44,902 bases of DNA, taken from positions 12,539-57,440 of the forward strand of contig DKQG01000057.1 in the NCBI GenBank assembly GCA_002471575.1. The letters run 5' to 3'. The stretch is from Alphaproteobacteria bacterium UBA7314. GTDB lineage: Bacteria > Pseudomonadota > Alphaproteobacteria > MPNO01 > UBA830. The notes beneath the pieces are model-generated. The model did no database searches, was not told the DNA's origin, and saw only the letters and a list, made by a program, of their open reading frames with translations. The translations under genes and the position numbers were made by a program. This document shows positions 33,946-42,228 of this stretch, in pieces (the first letter of the stretch is position 1; each line of letters starts with the position of its first letter).

Positions 33946-35058
33946 TCAGAACTTGACCTTGAGGGACGTAACCAGCGCTTCACCGCTGTTCGAGTTAGCA
34001 TCGGCCGCGCCGGCTGCACCGTCCTCGAAGTCAGCGATGATCGCGGACAGGCTCCAGCTAACTCCTGGGCCCAGATTCCGGCGAAACGCAAAGACCGCAG
34101 CTTCAGTTTCGTCACCATCACCAGCACCAGCTGCCGTAGTGGCATTACCTTCAGCTTTCAGGTAGCTCACGCTGACGGCATTCGCGCCGAAGAAGTAACT
34201 TGCACCAAGTTCCATCGACTCGACGCCGGCAACAGTGGTGACATTGTTGGCGGTGGTTTCTTGGCTAGAACGGTCGACATAGCTTGCCGCAACCCGGAAG
34301 CCAGCAACGTCTACCTTGGCAGCAATACCCCAAACTTCGGGATCCGTTGTGCCAGCGGTGGATTCCGACATGTCGTTGTAACCAGCGGCAACACCAACTT
34401 TTGCTCCGTCGAACTTGCCGACGTAGTTAATGCCGATTGACCAACCTTCGTGATCAGAAGTCTTTAGTTCGCGAGGGTTGTTGTCTTCGTTGCTTGACGG
34501 ATGGTAGGAAACACCAAGTTGGACACCGGAAAACCGCGGAGTGTAGTAGCCTACCGCTTCACCATCCGAGGTCAGGTCGACACGATGAACCGTGCTGGTG
34601 GAAACATTGGCCGCGCTGCGCTGAACCCATTCTTGGGTGTCGAAGCCGAGGCTCTGGCCAACGCTGTTAGCGTATGAACCCATGTAACCCGTGGTCATTG
34701 CCTGCGCGGCACCGTCCATCGAACCCAAGCGGAGTTCACCGAAGGAACCGGAAACACGCATCCAGTTTTCGTCAATGGTATCGCCGGTGGTGTTACCTTC
34801 GAGCTCCGTCCGGGTGGAAATCTTGATGCCATTGTCTAGTGTGACTGAGCCTTTAAAGTGAATTTCCGTATCGGAAATCTGGTCCCAGCCAACACGGGCA
34901 CCGTTCACGCCGTCGAAGTCTGCGGAGTTTTCGCCAACACCGAAAATCTGTTCAGTGCTGCCGCCGAGCGAAAGTTTCGGTTTAGCCAGAGCCGGGCCGG
35001 AGATGGCCAGAACACCGGCAGCTACCATAGCGGTAGTCGTCAGTAATTGCTTTTTCAT
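33946..35058 (-). CDS. Gram-negative general porin
   Basis: A 370-residue outer-membrane porin. The signal peptide MKKQLLTTTAMVAAGVLAIS ends with GPALA before KPKLSLGG (cleavage near residue 25). The mature protein has the alternating-strand character of trimeric alphaproteobacterial porins: DTEIHFKGSVTLDNGIKIST, RVSGSFGELRLGSMDGAA, GVQLGVSYHPSS, and the C-terminal strand LVTSLKVKF ending in Phe for BAM recognition. ATG 35058 has GGAGGG upstream; the frame extends to 35097 but without a good start. It is a single-gene unit with its own promoter and strong terminator, as expected for an abundant, regulated porin. Confidence 0.93.
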   Translation of the reverse strand: MKKQLLTTTAMVAAGVLAISGPALAKPKLSLGGSTEQIFGVGENSADFDGVNGARVGWDQISDTEIHFKGSVTLDNGIKISTRTELEGNTTGDTIDENWMRVSGSFGELRLGSMDGAAQAMTTGYMGSYANSVGQSLGFDTQEWVQRSAANVSTSTVHRVDLTSDGEAVGYYTPRFSGVQLGVSYHPSSNEDNNPRELKTSDHEGWSIGINYVGKFDGAKVGVAAGYNDMSESTAGTTDPEVWGIAAKVDVAGFRVAASYVDRSSQETTANNVTTVAGVESMELGASYFFGANAVSVSYLKAEGNATTAAGAGDGDETEAAVFAFRRNLGPGVSWSLSAIIADFEDGAAGAADANSNSGEALVTSLKVKF

Positions 35059-35198
35059 TTTTTCCCTCCAAAAGGAAATTTTCAGTTTGTGATCCATCGC
35101 CTCATGCGGCGGAGCACCTAAGCCTTTGCCTGAGGGCTCCAGCTTTTGACGTAAGACTTCTTCGAGAACGATAAATATCTCCTCGAATAAGTGTAAGG

Positions 35199-35227
35199 TT
35201 TGTACAAGAGGAGTTTAACAGTTTCAA
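35199..35227 (-). promoter_or_regulatory. Porin promoter
   Basis: Minus strand: TTGAAA (35227-35222), 17 bases, TACAAA (35204-35199). Transcription would start near 35192, leaving a leader of about 134 bases. The -35 element lies inside a palindrome. Confidence 0.5.
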
Positions 35228-35238
35228 TAAAATGAAAC
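35221..35238. repeat. Inverted repeat overlapping the porin -35
   Basis: GTTTCA (35221-35226), six bases, TGAAAC (35233-35238): a perfect palindrome with a 6-base centre. Its placement over the -35 element fits an operator. Confidence 0.5.
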
Positions 35239-35241
35239 GGG

Positions 35242-35280
35242 TGTGACAAGAAAACATAGGGCTGTGTTATTTTTGTCACA
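35242..35280. repeat. Long imperfect inverted repeat upstream of porin
   Basis: TGTGACAAGAAAACA on the left faces TGTTATTTTTGTCACA on the right. The outer eight bases (TGTGACAA/TTGTCACA) are perfect. TGTGA/TCACA half-sites recall CRP/FNR-type sites, but the arms here are too far apart for one standard CRP dimer. Confidence 0.5.
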
Positions 35281-35445
35281 TATGATAAGTGCGTTTTGTT
35301 AGAGGACATACGCACTGGTGGTGGGCGGGTGGTAAATATATCACTATTATTCCGTGTGTTCCCATATCTCAATGCGGCTGGGAGGTCGGCCAAGCTTAGC
35401 GAATACAAAGAACCGATGGGGCCGGTGCGAGACCGCTTCTTACCG

Positions 35446-35474
35446 TGGCCTCGCGGGCCGATTGCGTGTATAAA
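35446..35474 (+). promoter_or_regulatory. Promoter candidate for the DUF3576 gene
   Basis: TGGCCT (35446-35451), 17 bases, TATAAA (35469-35474), about 75 bases before the ATG. The -10 match is good and the -35 match poor. Confidence 0.35.
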
Positions 35475-35549
35475 AATCAAACAATACTGATGTCACCGGG
35501 TGATATATGCACTTGATCTGACAGCTGAATATCGAGCGGAGCCGATGGG

Positions 35550-36107
35550 ATGAAGTTAAACATGTGGGCAAGCACCCTTCTATTGATGGGATTCTTTGCA
35601 CTCGCAGCCTGCGAAAACGTGATCGCTCCTATGGATGACCCCGACACACCCGAGCCAGGTCAGTCCAACAGAGACTATGACCAACCTGAGGGATCAATCT
35701 TAGGCGGCGACGGGCTAGATCTTCGGAGTCTGTTTGGCGGCGGAGCCAACCGCGGAAGTGGAAGTGGAGGCGGAGGCGGAATTGGCGTAAACAGCTACCT
35801 TTGGCGAGCTTCGCTTGACACCATTTCTTTTATGCCGCTGGTATCAGCGGACCCGTTTGGTGGGGTAATCATAACCGATTGGTTCACCCCTCTCGAAACA
35901 CCAGACGAACGCTTCAAGATAACCGTCTACATTCTCGACCGCCAGCTTCGGGCCGACGGCATCCGGGTCGCCCTTTTCCGCCAGAACCGCGGAAACGGAC
36001 AGTGGGCCAACGCGAAGATCGGCAAGAAAACCGTCACCAAACTGGAAAACCAAATACTGACCCGCGCCCGACAACTCCGCCTCGCAGCAAAGCCAGACTT
36101 GAACTGA
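35550..36107 (+). CDS. DUF3576 family lipoprotein
   Basis: A 185-residue predicted outer-membrane or periplasmic lipoprotein. The signal sequence ends with lipobox FALAACENV, making Cys21 the lipidated residue. A low-complexity Gly/Ser segment (FGGGANRGSGSGGGGG, about 63-78) links to the conserved DUF3576 domain with NSYLWRASLDTISFMPL and GGVIITDWFTP. Its C-terminal end reads ILTRARQLRLAAK. The family is restricted mainly to alphaproteobacteria and typically sits just before leuS, as here. Function is unknown; an envelope role is likely from the lipobox and from the lptE gene downstream. Confidence 0.9.
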   Translation: MKLNMWASTLLLMGFFALAACENVIAPMDDPDTPEPGQSNRDYDQPEGSILGGDGLDLRSLFGGGANRGSGSGGGGGIGVNSYLWRASLDTISFMPLVSADPFGGVIITDWFTPLETPDERFKITVYILDRQLRADGIRVALFRQNRGNGQWANAKIGKKTVTKLENQILTRARQLRLAAKPDLN

Positions 36108-36196
36108 ACTGCCGCTCCCGAAACACGCGGGCAATCGTGCGCCTAAACGCCAGATATTTGAATTGGGCGCGATTTTGCGTATAAGGCGATCCACGA

Positions 36197-36239
36197 ACGA
36201 GCCGGCGCGCCCCGCGCTCCACCATCGGCTCCGGCTCGT
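36197..36239 (+). repeat. Inverted repeat in the leuS leader
   Basis: ACGAGCCGG (36197-36205) and CCGGCTCGT (36231-36239) are perfect complements around a 25-base loop. The loop holds a second potential hairpin, GCGCG-CCC-CGCGC, whose first arm overlaps the outer stem by one base. It ends 26 bases before the leuS ATG and could act as a leader hairpin. Confidence 0.55.
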
Positions 36240-36265
36240 CTGCAACTGTCTGGAAACCGCTCCCA

Positions 36266-38818
36266 ATGTCTGTTGACGAAAAGCTTTCGCGCTACGCATT
36301 TAAAGCCTCCGAAGACCGCTGGCAGGCAGCCTGGGAGGACCGTCAGTGTTTTTCCGCAGGCGAGGACCGCGACCGCCCCAAATACTACGTCCTAGAAATG
36401 TTCCCGTATCCGTCGGGTCGCATTCACATGGGACATGTGCGGAACTATACGATGGGCGACGTAGTCGCGCGCTATAAACGTGCGCGCGGTTTCAACGTTC
36501 TGCACCCGATGGGCTGGGACGCATTCGGGATGCCGGCAGAAAACGCCGCCATGGAAAAAAAGGTACATCCTGCCGAATGGACATACGCCAACATCGACAC
36601 CATGCGTCGCCAGTTGAAGATGATGGGGCTGTCGATCGACTGGTCGCGCGAAATAGCGACCTGTCATCCGGATTATTACCGGCACGAACAACAGATGTTT
36701 CTGGATTTTCTGGAAGCCGGTCTAATCGAACAGCGCGAGGGCTGGGTTAATTGGGATCCGGTCGACCGGACCGTCCTGGCCAACGAGCAGGTCATCGACG
36801 GCAAAGGCTGGCGGTCGGGCGCGCCGGTCGAAAAGCGCCGGCTGTCGCAATGGTTCTTTAAAATCACCGACTACGCGCAAGACCTTCTGGATGCACTGGA
36901 TACGCTCGGCCGGTGGCCAGAAAAAGTCCGGCTTATGCAGTCCAACTGGATCGGCCGATCGGAAGGCCTGAGAATATCTTTCGAACTGGAGGACCGCGAC
37001 GATCGGCTGGAGGTTTACACAACCCGTCCCGATACGATTTTCGGCGCCAGCTTCTGCGCGATTTCGCCGGAGCACCCGGTGGCCGCGCAACTAGCGGCTG
37101 ACAGTGCAGTGCTGACCGAATTCATCGAGGAATGCGGCAAGCTGGGCACGTCTGAAGCAGTGATCGAACAGGCCGAGAAAATCGGCTTCGACACCGGGCT
37201 TCGAGCCCGCCATCCATTTGTCAACGGCAAGACCCTGCCGGTATACGTTGCCAATTTCATTCTTATGGAATACGGCACCGGTGCGATTTTCGGCTGTCCC
37301 GCCCACGACCAGCGGGATCTCGACTTCGCGCGGAAATACGATCTCGACGTGCTGCCGGTCGTCGTGCCGAAAGATACCGAAGATTTCGTGATCGGGGATG
37401 AGGCCTATACGGGGTCCGGCAGGCTCACGAATTCCGACTTTCTAGACGGGTTAGATGTTGAAGCCGCAAAATCCGAGATTGCCAATCGCATCGAAGCCGC
37501 CGGCCATGGCACCCGAGAAGTAAATTTCCGTCTCCGAGACTGGGGTATTTCCCGACAACGCTACTGGGGTTGCCCGATCCCGGTTGTCCATTGTGACGAT
37601 TGCGGAGTGGTGCCGTTAACAGCAGCCGATTTACCGGTTGTGCTCCCGGACGACGTCAGCTTCGATCGGCCTGGTAATCCGCTGGACCGTCATGAGGTAT
37701 GGAAGGCGGTGGACTGCCCGAAATGCGGAAAGCCCGCCACCCGAGAAACGGACACCTTCGATACATTTGTGGATTCGTCATGGTACTTCGCGCGCTTCAC
37801 CGCGCCCCAGGCTGATGCGCCTACAGACCGCAATGCCGCTGATTACTGGCTGCCTGTAGACCAATACATAGGGGGGATTGAACACGCTATCCTGCATTTG
37901 CTCTATTCGCGTTTCTTCATGCGCGCGATGACGAAGACCGGACACGCTGGGATGGACGAGCCCATCGCAGGGCTGTTTACGCAGGGCATGATCTGTCACG
38001 AAACCTACCAGACGGAAGCCGGCGAATGGGTCGAGCCGGCCAATATTGTGGAAGGTGACGGCAACACCTTCATCCATGCAGAAACGGGCGAACCGCTAAC
38101 CGTCGGCCGCTCAGAAAAGATGTCGAAGTCGAAGAAAAACGTTATCGACCCGGAAGACATCATCAAAACATACGGCGCTGACACAGCGCGCTGGTTTATG
38201 CTGTCGGACAGCCCGCCTGACCGCGATCTTGACTGGACGGAAGCCGGCATCACAGGGGCCTGGCGGTTCGCCAACCGGCTTTGGCGGCTAGTAGAAAATT
38301 CTGCAGACTCTCTTCCGACAGAGCCGACAATCAGCGAAAACGCCGAAATCCGAAGGGCCATTCACGCTGCGATCGCCGGCGTAACGGAAGATTTAGAAGC
38401 TTTCCACTTCAACCGTTCCGTCGCCCGTATACACGAACTGGTAAATACCCTGTCCGACCTGGAACCGAAGACCGACGGGGACGTATTGCACGAAGGGCTT
38501 GAAGCAGTCACGCGGCTGATCGGTCCAATGATGCCCCATCTGGCGGAAGAGTTGTGGAAAATGCTGGGCCACGAAACGCTTGTGGCCGAATCCGACTGGC
38601 CAGCATTCGACGCAAGCCTCTTGGTCCAAGAAACAGTCAAGATAGCCGTACAGGTACGGGGAAAAATGCGCGGAACGATCGAAATCGCCAACGATGCCGA
38701 CCAGGCCGTGGCGGAAGCTGCAGCGATGGCACTGCCGACAGTTACCGCAGCGCTTGATGGCGATGAGATCAAAAAAATCATTTACGTCCCCAACCGGATC
38801 ATCAATGTCATTCATTAA
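36266..38818 (+). CDS. leuS: Leucyl-tRNA synthetase
   Basis: Class Ia aminoacyl-tRNA synthetase charging tRNA-Leu, 850 residues, normal length. The HIGH motif is PYPSGRIHMGHVRNY (about residues 48-62). The editing domain (CP1) lies about 225-420, with TTRPDTIFGA and FGCPAHDQRD including the editing Asp. WGISRQRYWGCPIP begins the second catalytic half, and the KMSKS loop is SEKMSKSKKN near 617-626. The anticodon-binding domain and C-terminal domain follow. It overlaps lptE by 14 bases. A leader hairpin precedes the gene, but no leucine-rich leader peptide was found. Confidence 0.98.
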   Translation: MSVDEKLSRYAFKASEDRWQAAWEDRQCFSAGEDRDRPKYYVLEMFPYPSGRIHMGHVRNYTMGDVVARYKRARGFNVLHPMGWDAFGMPAENAAMEKKVHPAEWTYANIDTMRRQLKMMGLSIDWSREIATCHPDYYRHEQQMFLDFLEAGLIEQREGWVNWDPVDRTVLANEQVIDGKGWRSGAPVEKRRLSQWFFKITDYAQDLLDALDTLGRWPEKVRLMQSNWIGRSEGLRISFELEDRDDRLEVYTTRPDTIFGASFCAISPEHPVAAQLAADSAVLTEFIEECGKLGTSEAVIEQAEKIGFDTGLRARHPFVNGKTLPVYVANFILMEYGTGAIFGCPAHDQRDLDFARKYDLDVLPVVVPKDTEDFVIGDEAYTGSGRLTNSDFLDGLDVEAAKSEIANRIEAAGHGTREVNFRLRDWGISRQRYWGCPIPVVHCDDCGVVPLTAADLPVVLPDDVSFDRPGNPLDRHEVWKAVDCPKCGKPATRETDTFDTFVDSSWYFARFTAPQADAPTDRNAADYWLPVDQYIGGIEHAILHLLYSRFFMRAMTKTGHAGMDEPIAGLFTQGMICHETYQTEAGEWVEPANIVEGDGNTFIHAETGEPLTVGRSEKMSKSKKNVIDPEDIIKTYGADTARWFMLSDSPPDRDLDWTEAGITGAWRFANRLWRLVENSADSLPTEPTISENAEIRRAIHAAIAGVTEDLEAFHFNRSVARIHELVNTLSDLEPKTDGDVLHEGLEAVTRLIGPMMPHLAEELWKMLGHETLVAESDWPAFDASLLVQETVKIAVQVRGKMRGTIEIANDADQAVAEAAAMALPTVTAALDGDEIKKIIYVPNRIINVIH

Positions 38819-39353
38819 CCGGTATGCCGCCAAGGCTTCCCGGCGATGCGCCTTTGCCGTCGCAGGGGCGGCCCTGATGTTTGTCGCAGGATGCGGTTTC
38901 CAGCCGATCCACGGAGAACGATCGTCGGCATCAAACGCCGGTCTCGCAAATTTCGATATCGCGCTTATCGCCGATCGTACCGGGCAGATGATGCGAAACG
39001 AGCTGTTGCAGCAGATGCAACCTCGCGGCGCCGTTCCATCGCCGCGGTTCGTTCTTGGCGTCAAACTGACGGAGTCGCTCACGGATCTAGCCATCCGCAA
39101 GGACAATGTCGCGACCCGGGCTAACCTGAAGTTGATCGCACAGTTTTCGGTCGTCAGCCGGTCCGGTGGCAGCCTGCTGTTTTCGGGGCAGGCCCGGTCG
39201 GTCAACAGCTACAACATTCTGACATCGGATTTTGCAACGCTGAGCGCGCGCGCCGATGCGCGAAGTCGCGCTGTTCGCCAGCTGGCCCTCGACATAAAGG
39301 AACGGCTTGCTGTTTGGCTTGTTCAAACGGGGGGGCGGGCGGTCACAAGATGA
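38805..39353 (+). CDS. lptE: LPS assembly lipoprotein LptE
   Basis: Outer-membrane lipoprotein plug of the LptD LPS translocon, 182 residues. A signal anchor of about 30 residues ends with the lipobox MFVAGCGFQPIHG. This CGFxPxxG start is the hallmark of alphaproteobacterial LptE. The rest shows ARANLKLIAQFSV-type strands and a C-terminal helix RAVRQLALDIKERLAVWL. ATG 38805 lies within the last codons of leuS (14-base overlap) and the stop overlaps holA as ATGA, so the three are translationally coupled. Confidence 0.92.
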   Translation: MSFINRYAAKASRRCAFAVAGAALMFVAGCGFQPIHGERSSASNAGLANFDIALIADRTGQMMRNELLQQMQPRGAVPSPRFVLGVKLTESLTDLAIRKDNVATRANLKLIAQFSVVSRSGGSLLFSGQARSVNSYNILTSDFATLSARADARSRAVRQLALDIKERLAVWLVQTGGRAVTR

Positions 39354-40378
39354 AGGTACCCGTGGCCCGCGCAGACGCCTTCGCGGCAGCGCCGCCGGAT
39401 GACATCCGGGGGTTGTTGATTTATGGCCCCGACCTTGGACTTGTCCGCGAGCGGGCAGAGACAGCAGCCAAAGCCATCGCCGGAAGCCTCTCCGATCCAT
39501 TCAACAATGTTGAATTCACACCAGCGGCGCTGCGTGAAGAGCCGTCCCGACTGACGGATGAAGCCTGCGCGCTGTCGATGATGGGCGGGCGCCGGGTGGT
39601 CCGTCTGAGGGAAGCGACGGATGCCGTTGCAGGAGCCGCGACCGATGCTTTAGCGGCCGACGGCGAGGCGCTGATTATTGTCGAAGCAGGCGATCTCAAT
39701 CCCCGCTCCAAGCTGCGCAGCCTGTTTGAAAAGACCGACGGAGCCGCAGCGATTCCCTGCTATATGGACGGCGGCGCCGGTCTGGACGACCTGGTACGAA
39801 AATCGCTTAACGATGCCGGACTAAGAGCGGATGCCGGCGTGGTATCGTGGATTTCGGGAAATCTAGGGTCCGACCGGATGGTCAGCCGGATGGAGCTGGA
39901 CAAACTGGCTCTCTATGCGGCGGGGCAGTCGGAGATTACGCTTGAGGACGCACAGGCGGTGATCGGCGACGCCGCCGCTGTAACCCTAGACGATGTGGTT
40001 TTCGCAGCAGCCGGAGGAAACCTGAAGGGATTGACGGTCGCGTTGGCGCGGGCACGGTTCGAGGGGGTTGCGGCGGTTTCCATCCTACGCGCGGCAAGCC
40101 GCCATCTCTCGCGACTGGAAGAAGCGGTGACAGCAATGACAGCCGGCGCAGCGCCGGATCAGGCAATGAAAGGCCTGCGCCCGCCGGTCTTCTTCAAACA
40201 GCAAACCGGGTTCAAAAATCAGCTACAGCGCTGGCGGCCCCAGACGCTGACCCGCGCACGCTCAGAACTAATCCAGGCCGAGATCGACTGTAAGTCGACC
40301 GGCATGCCAGATGACGCTGTATGCGAACGGGCACTCATGCGCCTTGCCGCGATGGCGGGGGCCAGAATTCCCAGGTAG
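39350..40378 (+). CDS. holA: DNA polymerase III delta subunit
   Basis: Clamp-loader subunit that opens the beta clamp, 342 residues. It has the AAA+-like N-terminal domain with IRGLLIYGPDLGLVRERAET (a degenerate P-loop, normal for delta), SMMGGRRVVRLREATD and a three-domain layout of the expected length. RAASRHLSRLEEAV lies in the C-terminal collar domain, near a PPVFFKQQ stretch typical of the family. ATG 39350 overlaps the lptE stop. It converges with the MFS gene, with 18 bases between stops. Confidence 0.94.
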   Translation: MKVPVARADAFAAAPPDDIRGLLIYGPDLGLVRERAETAAKAIAGSLSDPFNNVEFTPAALREEPSRLTDEACALSMMGGRRVVRLREATDAVAGAATDALAADGEALIIVEAGDLNPRSKLRSLFEKTDGAAAIPCYMDGGAGLDDLVRKSLNDAGLRADAGVVSWISGNLGSDRMVSRMELDKLALYAAGQSEITLEDAQAVIGDAAAVTLDDVVFAAAGGNLKGLTVALARARFEGVAAVSILRAASRHLSRLEEAVTAMTAGAAPDQAMKGLRPPVFFKQQTGFKNQLQRWRPQTLTRARSELIQAEIDCKSTGMPDDAVCERALMRLAAMAGARIPR

Positions 40379-40396
40379 CCACGCCCGTCTCCGGTT

Positions 40397-41689
40397 TCAG
40401 TCACGGTTTTCCAGAACCGGCATGGCCCGGAACAACCAAATCGCCGCTAGGGTCTTGATCAAGCACGGGACAAGGGCATAGACCGCAGCCAGCGACTGTC
40501 CGACGCCCGCCGCCATCGGTTGTCCGGGCTGGTAGCCGAGTATGCCCAGCGCCGGAAGTGACAATCCGGTCGCCAGGGCGAACGCAGATTTTGCGCAAAA
40601 AGCGTTGGCGGCGAAGTAGCGCGCCGCACGTGGCTGATCTCCCGCGGCATGGAGCCGGTCGGCAACGATGGCCGGTGGAATCGCCAGATCAGCGCCCAGC
40701 GCACTGCCCGAAAGAATGCAGATCACCGCGAATGGTAGGATGTCACCCGCGGATAGCGTGAATGCCCATAAAAAAGTCGCCACCGCCAGCACCATGCTGA
40801 TCGCCCAGGCCTTCGCCTTTCCGGTGCGTACTGCGATCCTCTGCCAGACTGGTAGTAACAGGGCGCCGCTGAGAAAGTAGATCACCAAAAACAGGCCAGT
40901 AGACTGCTCTGCCTCTAGCCGGTCGCGGATATAGAAAAGCACCAGAACGGCGGGAATGGCGCTTGCCAGACTGCTGACAAAGAAGACCCCATAGAATCGG
41001 CGCGCCCAAGGGTCACGCAGCAATCCTATCAGCCCAGGCGCTGCAACAACGGCTGACGGATGCTTGGCCGCAGCAGGTCCGGCCGCGCGATACCAGCAAA
41101 GGAACAGCCAGACACCCACCAAAAAAACCGGAGGCAGGAGAATGCTCAACAGACTGAAGCTCTGGGCAGGGTCGGATCTGGCCTGCAGAATTGCCGGCAG
41201 GATAGACGCCGTTAGAACACCCAGCAGGCCGAATGCTTCGCGTATGCCGGTCACCTTGGTGCGGTCCCTAAGCGGCACCTCCCACAGACCGCCGAGTGCC
41301 TGATAATTAATCGTGACGATGCTAAATCCGGTGGTGCACAGAAAAACGCATAACGCGAACCAGACAAGCGTCAGCCCGTCGGGCAGCGGCGAGACCGCAG
41401 GATTGAACAGTCCCGCGAAACCAACGAGTAAAAGAACGGTCCCGGCGAAGACGATTTCAAGCCGGTATGCCGAATACCGGTCGCTAAGCGCACCAATCAG
41501 GGGATCCTGAAAAGCATCGACCACGCGGAGCGCCAGAAGTACGGTCCCTAGCACGGCAATGGGCTGAAGCAGCGCGGTCGCGTAAAAATCGGGAGCGTGT
41601 AGATACAGCGGCAAGCCCGCAAAGGAGAGTGGCAGCGCGAGAGCGCCATAGAGAAAAAGTTGCGGCCGGTCAGGCGGGGCCGCGGACAT
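40397..41689 (-). CDS. MFS transporter (GPH/melibiose-symporter-like)
   Basis: A 430-residue inner-membrane transporter with about twelve hydrophobic helices. The N-terminal part LSFAGLPLYLHAPDFYA and VVDAFQDPLIGALSDRY carry the GPH/MFS_2-type motif D-x-x-x-D-P-x-x-G-x-x-S-D. In similar alphaproteobacterial clusters such transporters accompany cyclopropane-fatty-acid-synthase-like genes, and a role in lipid or lipid-precursor movement has been suggested by context only. It is the last gene of the minus-strand operon, starting 5 bases after the chalcone-isomerase-like gene. Confidence 0.88.
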   Translation of the reverse strand: MSAAPPDRPQLFLYGALALPLSFAGLPLYLHAPDFYATALLQPIAVLGTVLLALRVVDAFQDPLIGALSDRYSAYRLEIVFAGTVLLLVGFAGLFNPAVSPLPDGLTLVWFALCVFLCTTGFSIVTINYQALGGLWEVPLRDRTKVTGIREAFGLLGVLTASILPAILQARSDPAQSFSLLSILLPPVFLVGVWLFLCWYRAAGPAAAKHPSAVVAAPGLIGLLRDPWARRFYGVFFVSSLASAIPAVLVLFYIRDRLEAEQSTGLFLVIYFLSGALLLPVWQRIAVRTGKAKAWAISMVLAVATFLWAFTLSAGDILPFAVICILSGSALGADLAIPPAIVADRLHAAGDQPRAARYFAANAFCAKSAFALATGLSLPALGILGYQPGQPMAAGVGQSLAAVYALVPCLIKTLAAIWLFRAMPVLENRD

Positions 41690-41694
41690 ACCGG

Positions 41695-42228
41695 TTAAAA
41701 TTCGCCCAGTAGGGCGCGCCGCAATGCCGGTTCAGACGTTTTCTCGCCGAGCCAGATATCGAAGAACGGGCGGGTAAAAGACGGATCATTGATCTCGCCT
41801 ATCTTCGTGCCGTTGCGATAGAAGATCGTTTTACCATCTGAGGCACGGACGCCGGTCAGGCGGGTACCTTTCGAGACGTCGGGAAATATTGCCAGTAACC
41901 TGGTTCGCCATTTTGCCAGGGTCTTTTCATCGGAAAACCCCTGCCCGCGCATTTCCGAAATCGTCCGGTCGGCGATATCGGCCCCCGCGAAATCGCGAAG
42001 ATAATTGAGCGTAAGTGCAAAAGGGGCATCGTGACGCCAGCCCGCCGGAGTTGCGAACAGTTCTACGCGATAAACATCCCAGAACAGGTACTTGAGCACA
42101 GCTTCGCCGACCTTCTGCGGATTTGCGATGTGGCGTGCAGCTGTCGACATTGCGGTATCTGCGATTGCAGGCCCCGGCAGAATACCCAGCACAACGAGCA
42201 TCACCGGCAGCATCCGGCGGTCAGGCAT
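41695..42228 (-). CDS. Chalcone isomerase-like periplasmic protein
   Basis: A 177-residue protein with a cleavable signal peptide (GPAIADT, cleavage near residue 23). The mature part matches the bacterial chalcone-isomerase-like fold family: VGEAVLKYLFWDVYRVELFA, FALTLNYLRDFAGADIADRTI and FPDVSKGTRLTGVRASDGKT (each quoted in part of the domain). It lacks plant flavonoid context; bacterial members may bind fatty acids. Its start overlaps the cfa-like stop by 8 bases (ATGCCTGA), so the two are translationally coupled and probably serve the same fatty-acyl modification pathway. Confidence 0.85.
   Translation of the reverse strand: MPDRRMLPVMLVVLGILPGPAIADTAMSTAARHIANPQKVGEAVLKYLFWDVYRVELFATPAGWRHDAPFALTLNYLRDFAGADIADRTISEMRGQGFSDEKTLAKWRTRLLAIFPDVSKGTRLTGVRASDGKTIFYRNGTKIGEINDPSFTRPFFDIWLGEKTSEPALRRALLGEF

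Noticed and set aside
35296..35490. 64-codon plus-strand frame upstream of the DUF3576 gene
   Set aside because: Overlaps the promoter candidate and has no recognisable protein features.
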